64,000 nucleotides of DNA from Gemmatimonadota bacterium (GTDB lineage Bacteria > Latescibacterota > UBA2968 > UBA8231), in contig JABJJN010000074.1 of assembly GCA_018660835.1 (NCBI GenBank), forward strand, positions 124,001 to 188,000. Direction: 5' to 3'. Numbering within the stretch: the stretch's first letter is position 1; each line of letters starts with the position of its first letter. Positions 36,232-44,878 of the stretch are shown one piece after another. The notes under the pieces are model-generated. The model did not search any database and had not been told where the DNA came from. It worked only from the letters and a program-made list of their open reading frames with translations. Both the position numbers and the translations under genes were made by a program.

Positions 36232-36984
36232 ATGAGCTCGAGTGAACGCGTTGCCCTCATCACCGGTGCCGGCAGTGGCATCGGTCAGCATTCCGCCTGG
36301 GCCCTTGGCGAGGCGGGGTATGACCTTGTGCTGGCAGGTCGTCGACAGGACGCCCTCGAACAGACCGCCGCCGATGCAAAGGGTGTGCAGACACTGGTCG
36401 TCCCCACCGATGTGGGTGATCCAGAGGCAGTAGATTCGCTGTTTTCGAAAGTTCTGGAGCGTTTCGGTCGGCTTGATGTGCTGTTCAACAATGCCGGCAT
36501 GGGCGCCCCGGCGATTCCTCTGGAGGAACTCACCTTCGAGCAGTGGTCAGCCGTGGTCGGCGTCAATCTGACAGGTGCTTTCCTCTGCACCCAGGCCGCA
36601 TTCCGCTTGATGAAATCTCAGGATCCACACGGCGGCCGCATCATCAACAATGGTTCCGTATCGGCACAGATGCCGAGACCTTTTTCGGCACCCTACACGG
36701 CGACGAAACATGCGATCACCGGGTTGACGAAGGCGACGTCACTCGATGGCAGGGAACACGACATCGCCTGCGGTCAGATCGACATCGGCAATGCGGCGAC
36801 GAACATGACGCAGCGCATGACCGATGGTGTGCCACAGGCGAATGGCACGAAGATGGTGGAGCCGAGAATGGATGTGAAGTGCGTCTCTGACGCCGTCGTC
36901 CATATGGCTTCCCTGCCGTTGGACGCGAACATCCTGTTCATGACGGTTATGGCGACGAATATGCCTTACGTGGGCCGTGGTTGA
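36232..36984 (+). CDS. Short-chain dehydrogenase/reductase (classical SDR)
   Basis: About 250 residues from ATG 36232. The cofactor motif is ITGAGSGIG (~9-17) and NNAG follows near residue 85. The catalytic Ser is in NNGSVSAQM, and Tyr-x-x-x-Lys in PYTATKHA. GHxx-specific substrate hints are absent. It probably oxidises a sugar or secondary alcohol using NAD(P). It is divergent from the paired PhyH genes and may share their pathway. Confidence 0.88.
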   Translation: MSSSERVALITGAGSGIGQHSAWALGEAGYDLVLAGRRQDALEQTAADAKGVQTLVVPTDVGDPEAVDSLFSKVLERFGRLDVLFNNAGMGAPAIPLEELTFEQWSAVVGVNLTGAFLCTQAAFRLMKSQDPHGGRIINNGSVSAQMPRPFSAPYTATKHAITGLTKATSLDGREHDIACGQIDIGNAATNMTQRMTDGVPQANGTKMVEPRMDVKCVSDAVVHMASLPLDANILFMTVMATNMPYVGRG

Positions 36985-36996
36985 TCTGATGGGGGT

Positions 36997-38319
36997 TCAG
37001 ATTACCAGGTCCAGTTGTTGTACGGTGCCGACACCTGCCGGCTGGCCATCCTCTTCCTTGAGGTAAATCCCTGAACTGCGAACAACACCCTGCAGCTCGT
37101 TTTCATCATCCTTGACTTGGAAAGGAGTCGTCGTCGATCCAAGATAGATGGCGCCGACGCCTGCCTCCCCGAGTGCAATCAACCGGTCGTTCCCGGCTGT
37201 ATCTTTTTGCCAGACGCGTAGACTCTCATACACAGAATCTCCCTCATCGATGAAGTCGTTGCCGTCTTCGTCATAGAGGGCCAACTCGCCAAAGCCATTG
37301 CCCGTGGCCGGACCAAATAACTCTGAACCATTGTCGATCTGACCATTGTCGTTGGCATCAAGGGCGAGAAATCCTGAGTTGGCGCCGGTGAAATGGATTT
37401 GATCCGACTCGCCATCATTGTCCAGATCGAAAGCGAAGGTTCGCTCTGTCAGTTCCGCGGCAGTTCCTTCGAAATTGATCACGAGAGGATCCTGCAACTC
37501 GGCACCGACACGCACCTCTCCTGCCTCCTCGGAAATGAACTGCCGTCCCATCGTCAATTCGACGCTGATGTCGAGTTGCTGACCATCCGCCGTGTGCACG
37601 ACGCCCGCCGCTGAGAAACTCGTCGTCTCGCGCTCCACGTGACGCTCCAGATAGGAGTAGACGAGGGTTGCCCTTGCCGAATCGCTCTGTGATTCTGTCT
37701 CTTGCGAGGAGGTGTGTGGCGTCGTCCCTGACGCCGGCGTGGTCATCCCTGACGAATCAGCTTGCGTGCCTGGAGGGCCAGATACTGCATCTGGCTGCGA
37801 CATGGCACCTAGATCGAGACTGGCTGGGTCGAGGAGATTGAACTCACGCCCGGAGAAGGCGCTGACGGCGGCACTGATCAACTGCATCTTGAGGCGATCT
37901 GCCGGATCGACTGCTGTATCGATGGGCATAGATCCCATGACGCCGAGACCGGTCAGATCGAGTCCGAAGCTACTGAGGGTATTATTCAACGTGTTCCTGA
38001 GTAGCTCAGGGGACGGCACACTCAATCCGGCAAGGTCGGCTCGTTCAAGGAGTGTCGCATTGAGACCCTCGCCATCGACTTCACCTTGGTCGAGTTGCGT
38101 TCGCAGCTCGGGGTCCAGACGGGCGATTTCCTGCTCGAGTAGACCAGGAGAGTGAGAAAATCCTGTCGAAGAAGCCAGGGCTTGTTCCCGGATATCCAGG
38201 ACCTTGGTCCTCGTTGTGCCATTGGCCTGTACGGCAATCGCCAATTGTTCCTGGCGCGTGTGCTGTTCTGTCAGTGAATGCTGCGCCGACAGATCGATTT
38301 GGGCGCTCGTGACTCGCAC
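36997..38319 (-). CDS. EF-hand/calcium-binding protein with RTX-type C-terminal module
   Basis: 440 residues. The first ~200 are polar and low in recognisable motifs, with a Ser/Thr/Gln-rich stretch around 185-215. LVYSYLERHVERE and GVVHTADGQQLDISVEL form a conserved-looking beta region, followed by three calcium loops (DLDNDGESD, DANDNGQID, DEDGNDFID). LFGPATGNGFGELALYDEDG and YESLRVWQKD resemble the C-terminal part of large RTX toxins and haemolysin-type calcium proteins. The protein lacks their RTX nonapeptide stack and a signal peptide. Start GTG has CGGAG about 9 bases upstream. Function unknown; a surface or secreted calcium protein is possible. Confidence 0.72.
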   Translation of the reverse strand: MRVTSAQIDLSAQHSLTEQHTRQEQLAIAVQANGTTRTKVLDIREQALASSTGFSHSPGLLEQEIARLDPELRTQLDQGEVDGEGLNATLLERADLAGLSVPSPELLRNTLNNTLSSFGLDLTGLGVMGSMPIDTAVDPADRLKMQLISAAVSAFSGREFNLLDPASLDLGAMSQPDAVSGPPGTQADSSGMTTPASGTTPHTSSQETESQSDSARATLVYSYLERHVERETTSFSAAGVVHTADGQQLDISVELTMGRQFISEEAGEVRVGAELQDPLVINFEGTAAELTERTFAFDLDNDGESDQIHFTGANSGFLALDANDNGQIDNGSELFGPATGNGFGELALYDEDGNDFIDEGDSVYESLRVWQKDTAGNDRLIALGEAGVGAIYLGSTTTPFQVKDDENELQGVVRSSGIYLKEEDGQPAGVGTVQQLDLVI

Positions 38320-38675
38320 GATACCATGCTCCGTATGAGTGGTTTGCCGGTGACCGGAGGTGGTTGGGGACCTCGGGATCTACATCATCCGCTCGGTTGC
38401 CGGGCAGGCCTGGCGGCCTGCAAATGTCAGCCAGGGGAGGCTGACGACTACCCGCACCCTTCCTATCGGCGAATGGGAAAATTCCTCCATCGAACGGTCG
38501 ATTCTCTCTGAGGAGTGGTGTTGAAACGCCCTCTGACCCCCCGAATCCCCTGGCCTGCGCCAAGGCGGCAGATGCAGACTCCTGCCCTCTAGGGATCACC
38601 CCTCATCCTGACGCCTGGCGACAAGCAGTAACTGGATCGGTATCTTCTGTCGCTTCCCGAAACCGGAGATCTTCA
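38320..38675. other. 356-base divergent gap with two adjacent perfect hairpins
   Basis: No gene is apparent between the EF-hand gene (minus) and the epimerase (plus). It contains GCAGGCC-TGGC-GGCCTGC (38404-38421) and GTCAGCC-AGGGGA-GGCTGAC (38426-38445), both perfect 7-base stems only 4 bases apart. A GGAG ribosome site (38665-38668) lies near its end. I see no confident promoter. Confidence 0.5.
38404..38445. promoter_or_regulatory. Tandem hairpin pair, possible structured leader element
   Basis: Two perfect 7-base stems sit 4 bases apart, about 230 bases ahead of the epimerase start and 85 bases ahead of the EF-hand gene start on the other strand. The compact paired-hairpin layout is compatible with a structured RNA element, but no known riboswitch fits. 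It might also be an operator or attenuator. Confidence 0.35.
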
Positions 38676-39476
38676 TTGCCCAACGTTCTTCTCGTAGGTG
38701 GTCGCGGCCAGATTGGCGCCGGTCTGCGCACTTATATGCCGCGCCTCGACCCTGACTATCGCATTACCTCCGTGGATCTGCCTGATTCACCCGATCGCGC
38801 CACCGATCCGGATGCCCAGCGCAATTTCGTCGACCTCGATATCAGTCAACACCCGGACGAACTTGCCAAGTTGATGGCCAACCGTGATCTGGTTGTCTAT
38901 CTGGCACGTATGGGTGGGCTGGAGCAGATGAATGACCTGTCCGATCTCGTTTTTGAGGCGGCCCTGGCACAAGAGCGCGTGCCGATGGTCGTCGCATCCA
39001 GTTCCGTCCATGCTTGCGACGGTGCCTACTCGGTCCATGAGGGCGTCTGGTCGACTTGGGCGGAGCGTCGCTTCGACGAACTGGATCCGCCACCGGAGCG
39101 CGTGTCCTCCAGCATCCCTGCCTGCCCGATGGACGACTACGGTCGCGAGAAGGAACATGTCGAGCAGTGGTGTCAGAAAATGGCCGATGCCGGTCATATG
39201 GCCATCGCTGCGCGCTGGGGCGGAATCAATGCCGCAAATAATGTGAATGTGAAGGAGAAGGGCTACTTCGCGCTGTGGTGCCATCAGCAGGACGCTGCCG
39301 CCTTCGTGCATGCATGCTACCACAGCCACTGCAATGGCGGCGCCCCGTCAGGGGCCCACTACTTTGTCACATCGAACAACAAATACAACATCTTCGATCT
39401 GGAACTGCCCCGCGCTGAAATCGGCTATGCGCCAACCTTCGATGCAGAAGACTTCTACCGCAGCGAACCGTCCTAG
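38676..39476 (+). CDS. NAD(P)-dependent epimerase/dehydratase-like protein
   Basis: 266 residues. It opens PNVLLVGGRGQIGAGL, an extended-SDR cofactor motif. PMVVASSSVHACDG supplies the catalytic Ser region, and the SYK region is degenerate: MDDYGREKEHVEQW provides Tyr-x-x-x-Lys. The start is a TTG at 38676 with GGAG 7 bases upstream. It converges on a glycosidase-like gene with overlapping stops: the palindrome CTAG (39473-39476) ends both genes. Confidence 0.8.
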   Translation: MPNVLLVGGRGQIGAGLRTYMPRLDPDYRITSVDLPDSPDRATDPDAQRNFVDLDISQHPDELAKLMANRDLVVYLARMGGLEQMNDLSDLVFEAALAQERVPMVVASSSVHACDGAYSVHEGVWSTWAERRFDELDPPPERVSSSIPACPMDDYGREKEHVEQWCQKMADAGHMAIAARWGGINAANNVNVKEKGYFALWCHQQDAAAFVHACYHSHCNGGAPSGAHYFVTSNNKYNIFDLELPRAEIGYAPTFDAEDFYRSEPS

Positions 39477-41023
39477 TCGATTCGACCCGGCACGGGAGCG
39501 CCCCATATCGCCACCTGGGGTGGGGCAATCGTCAACGAATACAGTTTCGCCCCGGGACCCAGGTGGAAGCGCAGCTTGATATAGAATTCTCCCACGGGCA
39601 GATCTTCCAGACCCGGCGTCCGACGCTCCTCGCCAACGGCGGGCCAACGACGCTGGCCCTGCCACGACAGCTGGGCCTGTGGCGCGTCGCCGCGAATCGG
39701 ATCGCAGTCCTGGATACCATATCCCGGGATCGGTTCGCCCGTATCCTTCAATAGTTCATATCGCAGCTGACCCGCGGTGGCATCGACATTTACGTGCACT
39801 GTACCGCCGGCAGCCTGCTTGAAGCGATGTGTCGTCAGTTGTCCTGGAACGGACGATGCCGTTTCCACGTGCACATACCCATCGGCACGCAACGTGGCCA
39901 GGCCCTTGCCCCAACTCTTGGCGACGGGATAACGTCCTTCAGAAGGATATGCGGTGCGACCATTGTGTGTCTGCGGGCCCGCATTGTAGAAGAAGTAGAG
40001 TTTCTCGTCGTGCAGAATGGGTGCGTCGCCATAGAGCATGCCCCAATCCCACGCGCCCGCTGCTCCGCGCTGGATGAAAGGTTCACGCCAGCGCGTCCAG
40101 CTCACGCTGTCACGGCTCACGGCCAACTGCGTATCGACCGGTCCATCGACACGGGCAGGAATCGCCGCACTGCCTGCTTCCTCCCCCCAGTACTGTTTGG
40201 GTTCGTGAATGTGATAGGGTTCATTCAGATCTGTATGAAATGTGTGCAACATGAGCATGCGCAGACCCGCATTCGTGCGATTCGCCAGATCTGCCGCGGC
40301 CGAATAGAACTCCGTCCCTGGTGGATCTTCCAGGTCTTGGTCAATGACGGTTCGCAGACCTGACCAGCTCAGAAAATCGTCGCTGTCACGTCGCCCCAAT
40401 ACCCGCGTGCGCCTACCGGATCCACGCTGCGAGTAGAAGACATACGCTGCGTCAGGGTCGATTGTGCCACCAAAGCCTGTAGGTGGCGCACCAAAGTTGA
40501 AGAGCATCGGCTGCGAGGAGTGTTCGCCGATGGGGATTTGCTGCCAGTCGTATCCATCAGCGGAACTGTGGGCGCGCCATTGAGGCTTCCCCTCCGCATC
40601 GGTACCGGTCGGTTTGTTGTCGATCCGTTTCCATCGCCGGCGTGGATCCCTTTCGTGCGGATCCCATACCATGGTCAATTCACCAGCAGGACAGTTTGTG
40701 ATGTTGTTGTCTGTCGAGCCTTCGAATTCGACCAGTCCAAGAGACGGCTTCGTCCAAGTGACGCCATCGTCGGATTCAAGAGCACAGACCAGGGCGAGTC
40801 CGTGGATCCAGCTGGTGTAGTAGAGTCTGAAACGCCGCTCATCTTCGATATAGATCACTCGTTGGAAACGCGGCGACCCCGCCTCCCATGCGCAGTCCAT
40901 GGGGATCGCAAGGGGCGCATCGACTGTCAATTTTTGCGGGTGATTCAATACACGCCGCGTGCCCTGCATTGATTCGATGAAGAAGTCATCGATGAATAGG
41001 TGTTTGCCCGGATGGCTTTCCAT
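39473..41023 (-). CDS. GH32/GH43-type beta-propeller glycosidase-like protein
   Basis: About 516 residues from ATG 41023 (AGGAGA upstream). HLFIDDFFIESMQGTRRVLNHP is the typical opening of a subfamily of five-bladed-propeller proteins found beside sulfatases. FRLYYTSWIHG, ALESDDGVTWTKPSLG and DAPILHDEKLYFFYNAGP carry the propeller-blade motifs. The catalytic acids of GH43 cannot be assigned with certainty. No signal peptide, so cytoplasmic. It shares its stop with the convergent epimerase gene and lies ~77 bases downstream of a sulfatase on the same strand, suggesting action on the desulfated product. Confidence 0.7.
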   Translation of the reverse strand: MESHPGKHLFIDDFFIESMQGTRRVLNHPQKLTVDAPLAIPMDCAWEAGSPRFQRVIYIEDERRFRLYYTSWIHGLALVCALESDDGVTWTKPSLGLVEFEGSTDNNITNCPAGELTMVWDPHERDPRRRWKRIDNKPTGTDAEGKPQWRAHSSADGYDWQQIPIGEHSSQPMLFNFGAPPTGFGGTIDPDAAYVFYSQRGSGRRTRVLGRRDSDDFLSWSGLRTVIDQDLEDPPGTEFYSAAADLANRTNAGLRMLMLHTFHTDLNEPYHIHEPKQYWGEEAGSAAIPARVDGPVDTQLAVSRDSVSWTRWREPFIQRGAAGAWDWGMLYGDAPILHDEKLYFFYNAGPQTHNGRTAYPSEGRYPVAKSWGKGLATLRADGYVHVETASSVPGQLTTHRFKQAAGGTVHVNVDATAGQLRYELLKDTGEPIPGYGIQDCDPIRGDAPQAQLSWQGQRRWPAVGEERRTPGLEDLPVGEFYIKLRFHLGPGAKLYSLTIAPPQVAIWGAPVPGRID

Positions 41024-41100
41024 CAAGCTCTCCTGATAGGGGCCGAAGATCTGCTACCGAAGATGAGCCTCGTTAGGGGCGTTGCCCATGAGGACAATGG

Positions 41101-42462
41101 CTAACTCAGACGCCCGGCTTTTGTGCCGCCCTCACGCCACAGATCCCAGCGTGGATCGGCGTATTGATTGAAGAAGCGCTCAATTCTAGCCCGATGATCC
41201 TCGATGACCTCCTGGCAGGCGGGGTCACTTACTCGATTCCAGCGCTCTCCCGGATCCTCCACCATGTCATAGAGTTCATCGGGGCCGTCCGGGAAGCGCC
41301 AACTGTATTTCCACCGTTGGGTGCGAACGGTGCGCACCATCTCGAATTCGTGGAAGAATTCCTCTTCGTCCCACGACTCGGTGTCACCCGTCAGTTGGCT
41401 CGCATAGCTGCGACCCGGTAATGCTGGGTGATCCTCAGGTCTGTCTACCTTCAAATCGAGTAGATCCAGAATACTTGGCAAGAAATCGTAGTTGCACGTG
41501 CGGCCCTCAAACACGCCACCCGTCGTGACACGATCGGGATGACGGAAGATCAGAGGAATGTGCATCGCTTCTTCGAAGGTGTGAATGGGACGAGAATGAT
41601 CGCCCATGCCCCACATCCCGTGGTGGCCACCACACAGACCCTGGTCCGCCGTGAAGATGACGAGGGTGTCATCCGTCAGTCCACGCGCTTCGAGGGACGC
41701 GAGAATCGCACCGACGCCGTCGTCGACAGCACTCACGGCGCTGGCGTAGCCGCGCATACTGACAGGATTGCCGATACAATCACGGAATTGACGCAGCCAC
41801 GGATGTACAGACTCGCGTGGAAAGCAGGTCAGTTCTTTGTCAGCATAGTGTTCGGTGTGTCGATTTTCATGCGTGTAGTACATGTGTTCGCCGAGCCCGT
41901 AGGGGCCATTGTAGCCAACAAAGAGAAAGAAGGGTTCGTCTTCCGCAGCCGTCTGGCCGAGAAATTCCAGCGCGTGTTCTGTGATCACCTCTGTCGCGTA
42001 ACGCGGCTCTTCGTAGACCTCACCCTGCCAGATCGCCTCGGCATTGTAGAAGGTGCTCGTGTGTCCCTTCGGTTTCGTGAACCAGTAGTCGAAGCCCTGC
42101 TGTGGACGCAGGCTGTCACCCAGATGCCACTTGCCGGCGAGCCCACAGTGGTAGCCAGAATCATGCAGCAATTGCGGCAAGGTGACGAATTCATCGATCG
42201 TGCAGTATGCTTCTGGGCCCATCTGCGAATCGGGTTTCTCGCTACCCAGGTAGCAGTGCACGCCGTGTTGTGAGGGAATCAGACCCGTGAAGAAGGTCGC
42301 TCGACTTGGCGAGCAGACGGAGTTCACGGCGTAGGCGTTGGCACAGCGCACGCCGTCTGCGGCGAGCGCGTCGATATTGGGTGTACGGATCTCTTCATTG
42401 CCGTAGCAGCCCAGACTCCAGGCGCCTTGGTTGTCCGTCATGATGAAGACGACGTTGGTCAT
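41101..42462 (-). CDS. Sulfatase (formylglycine type)
   Basis: 453 residues beginning NVVFIMTDNQGAWSLG; Asp10 and Asn11 take the usual metal positions. The signature C50-S-P-S-R54 precedes ATFFTG. LAGKWHLGDS and GGHHGMWGMGDHS are later landmarks. There is no signal peptide, as for the other sulfatase at 2071-3534. Substrate could be a sulfated monosaccharide or choline-sulfate-like ester. The downstream glycosidase-like gene on the same strand suggests carbohydrate sulfate. Confidence 0.9.
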   Translation of the reverse strand: MTNVVFIMTDNQGAWSLGCYGNEEIRTPNIDALAADGVRCANAYAVNSVCSPSRATFFTGLIPSQHGVHCYLGSEKPDSQMGPEAYCTIDEFVTLPQLLHDSGYHCGLAGKWHLGDSLRPQQGFDYWFTKPKGHTSTFYNAEAIWQGEVYEEPRYATEVITEHALEFLGQTAAEDEPFFLFVGYNGPYGLGEHMYYTHENRHTEHYADKELTCFPRESVHPWLRQFRDCIGNPVSMRGYASAVSAVDDGVGAILASLEARGLTDDTLVIFTADQGLCGGHHGMWGMGDHSRPIHTFEEAMHIPLIFRHPDRVTTGGVFEGRTCNYDFLPSILDLLDLKVDRPEDHPALPGRSYASQLTGDTESWDEEEFFHEFEMVRTVRTQRWKYSWRFPDGPDELYDMVEDPGERWNRVSDPACQEVIEDHRARIERFFNQYADPRWDLWREGGTKAGRLS

Positions 42463-42491
42463 ATGTACCGTGCGGGCTGGAGACTCTTCGT

Positions 42492-43889
42492 CTAGCGAAA
42501 GACAAGCATGGTTGACGTCTGATTCACGTGCCCGATGTATTGCTCGCCATAGGTACCGAATCCGATCGTGGGCAAATCAGCGAAGACCGCCTCGTAGCCT
42601 GCCATCTGGCCGCGGTGGGTCAACTCGAGGGTTCTGTATTCACAGTGGAAATTCACCAGACCCGAGACAGGACCCCGCGCAAGCACATCGTCAATGACCG
42701 ATCGCGTCCCCTCCACAGTATTGCTTGCCTCACACACTCTGAGTCGCATGCCTTCTGAGATTTGGCATGCCATCCGCATACTCTGACCGGAGAATCCCAT
42801 CGGACTTCGCAAAAAAGGCTCGTCACCAACCATGAGGCCGAGAGGATGCAGAACAGCTCGCTGTTCTGCATCCTCGACGGAACATCCCAGTGCCTGGGCG
42901 TATGCCTCTGTCGCGGGTTGGCCATTGAATTCGAGAACCTCTCGGCCACCCTCGGTCACTTTCGTCGCCGTCAGGACTGAATCGCTGACGGTGACACTCT
43001 GCGTCTTAACAATCTCGAAACCAACAGCTGGTCTGAGCAGCACGAGAACAGCCGCGTCCGTGTAATGCGCCCCATTGGCGAAGACATGGGTGGTTTCAAA
43101 GCGCATGTCATCGCCGGCCGAAGCACCTACAAAGGGCACATTCGTGCGGTTGCCGATATCAGCCATAATCCGTTCTTCGGATCCGCTGAGGCCATCAATG
43201 AGGATCAGTCCCACATACTCGTCCCGACTCATCTGCATAATGGGCTGACCGAAATTGCCCTGAAACTGCTCGATCGCACCCGTCACATCCGCGCCCTTCG
43301 ATAGTTCCTCCACGACGGCGACAGACAGGTCAGGGACGGCCGAGGCGCCAAACATCATGGCAACGACGGAATCTTCATGAAAACCGGTACGCGTCTGCTC
43401 TCCGGCAGTCGTGCAGCCAAAGACCTCGGCCTGTGGAAACATTTCCTTCATACCCGCACTCACCCACTGCGGATCGCGTTTTGAAGAGGCGAAGAAGAGT
43501 ACCGCCGATGCCTCAAATCCCGCATGATCAGCCTGGGACGAAAGGGACGCCAACAGATCGTCCAGATCCTGGGCCTCAGAATGGATGACGTGAATGTCGC
43601 GAGAGCCTGCCGTGAGATCACTGACTTGGCCCTCGAAGTCGTCGATGGCAGAAGAAATATCCTGGACATTGCTCGCGTCCTGGGGTGCCTCCAGATCCAC
43701 GTCCATCAATGTGGCGATCGCTTTCGCCTTTGCTACCTTCGAGGCGCTGTCCTCACTGGTTAGCGAGAATTCCTGCGGATCCATGCCTGCCATAACAAGC
43801 TTTGCCTCGACATCCCAGGCGATCAGATCGCTACCTTCTGACCTGGACTCAATCAGATGATCGAGGATTTTTTTCACTTCCCCTGGCAT
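42492..43889 (-). CDS. FIST-domain sensory protein
   Basis: 465 residues. After an acidic ~110-residue N-terminal region, the FIST_N domain begins near VLFFASSKRDPQW (about residue 130), with AEVFGCTTAGEQT, VPFVGASAGDDMRFE and FANGAHYTDAAVLVLL. The FIST_C part follows from ~300 (GFGTYGEQYIGHVNQTSTMLVFR at the end). FIST domains are proposed small-ligand sensors in signal transduction, often fused to kinases or receivers; here it stands alone. A perfect 15-base hairpin lies inside the gene (42842-42875). Divergent from the PhyH gene at 44051 by ~160 bases. Confidence 0.83.
   Translation of the reverse strand: MPGEVKKILDHLIESRSEGSDLIAWDVEAKLVMAGMDPQEFSLTSEDSASKVAKAKAIATLMDVDLEAPQDASNVQDISSAIDDFEGQVSDLTAGSRDIHVIHSEAQDLDDLLASLSSQADHAGFEASAVLFFASSKRDPQWVSAGMKEMFPQAEVFGCTTAGEQTRTGFHEDSVVAMMFGASAVPDLSVAVVEELSKGADVTGAIEQFQGNFGQPIMQMSRDEYVGLILIDGLSGSEERIMADIGNRTNVPFVGASAGDDMRFETTHVFANGAHYTDAAVLVLLRPAVGFEIVKTQSVTVSDSVLTATKVTEGGREVLEFNGQPATEAYAQALGCSVEDAEQRAVLHPLGLMVGDEPFLRSPMGFSGQSMRMACQISEGMRLRVCEASNTVEGTRSVIDDVLARGPVSGLVNFHCEYRTLELTHRGQMAGYEAVFADLPTIGFGTYGEQYIGHVNQTSTMLVFR
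42842..42875. repeat. Perfect inverted repeat inside the FIST coding sequence
   Basis: GAGGATGCAGAACAG (42842-42856) is exactly complementary to 42861-42875, with a 4-base CTCG loop, giving a 15-bp perfect stem. It lies within codons for EDAEQRAVLHPL. Perfect stems of this length are rare in coding sequence and are not expected by chance here. Confidence 0.85.
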
Positions 43890-44050
43890 CGAGTTCTCTC
43901 GCTGGTTGGAATGACGGGGAAAGGAAAGTTTAGGTAGATCAGCAGATCGGGGAAAACCATCGACCTCTGGCCGTCAGCATCTCGTGCTTCTACCATAACA
44001 GGCAGACCTACATTGCTTTGTTCAATCTCAGTTGCCCGTAGGGGGATTTC

Positions 44051-44878
44051 GTGGCGGACGTACCGATCGCTGACACATTCCAGTTTGATGCACAGGGTTT
44101 TTTCATCCTGAGGGGTGCTTTCGACGCTGAACGATGTCGTCGCTACGTCGAAGAACTCGATCGACTCTTCGAGCAGGAATACGACGACCCGTGGTTGCAG
44201 GTCGAAGGCGTGAAGGGTCAGACGACGGTGCAGTTCACCGAGGGACAAAGACGCATCAATGGACTGCCCCTGTGGACGAATGTCTTCGATGAGGTCATCA
44301 GCTTTACGCCTGTAGTGGATCGGCTCCGCGCCTGGATGCAGGCACCGCAATTGGTCAATACATGGGCAATCGACAAAACCGTCGGCACGCCTTGGGGAGG
44401 CTGGCATCGAGGCTTGAACCCCGATGATTATTCGGTGCGCAATGGCAAGGTGCGCTCACGCATGCTCAATTGTGTGTTCATGCTAACTGACAACGACGAA
44501 GATGATGGTTGTCTTGCTGTTGTTCCGGGGGCGCACAAGTCGCAGATCGATCTGCCCATGGCCGACTACAAGGGCAAGGCACTGCCTGGCATGGTGCCCG
44601 TTCTCGGCAAGGCGGGAGACATCGTCATGTTTACGGAGACCCTGTTGCATACGGGAGCGCCTAAGACGAGTGAGCGTCGACGTACAAATCTCTATTTCAA
44701 TTACATCGATGCCACCTACAATCCCGCCATGCGCGAGCTACTCGCCGATCATGCGGGCAACATCAACCACTATGTCTTTCCCCCACAGGTGCGCTCCCGT
44801 TTTGACGAGACGCAGCGTGAACTGACAGCGTGGATGGAGTGGCAGAGAACCTCACCCGCAGAGGCGCCGGAGGCCTGA
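44051..44878 (+). CDS. PhyH-family oxygenase variant with HxG instead of HxD
   Basis: 275 residues from GTG 44051 (GGGGGA close upstream). The fold is PhyH-like: LTDNDEDDGCLAVVPGAHKSQ is the landmark, distal His200 (LLHTGAP) and a following Arg cluster (209-211) are present. The first iron motif reads W-H119-R-G121, so the acidic ligand is replaced by Gly. Halogenases of this superfamily leave the same position open for halide, but the subfamily may be uncharacterised, so halogenation is only inferred. Its TGA overlaps the ATG of the next gene (TGATG), giving co-translation with an NAD epimerase. Confidence 0.8.
   Translation: MADVPIADTFQFDAQGFFILRGAFDAERCRRYVEELDRLFEQEYDDPWLQVEGVKGQTTVQFTEGQRRINGLPLWTNVFDEVISFTPVVDRLRAWMQAPQLVNTWAIDKTVGTPWGGWHRGLNPDDYSVRNGKVRSRMLNCVFMLTDNDEDDGCLAVVPGAHKSQIDLPMADYKGKALPGMVPVLGKAGDIVMFTETLLHTGAPKTSERRRTNLYFNYIDATYNPAMRELLADHAGNINHYVFPPQVRSRFDETQRELTAWMEWQRTSPAEAPEA

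Noticed and set aside
38320-38460. Partial likeness to a cyclic-di-GMP (GEMM) riboswitch on the minus strand
   Set aside because: A GGCAAACC-like stretch occurs, but the required flanking conserved bases and stems are absent.
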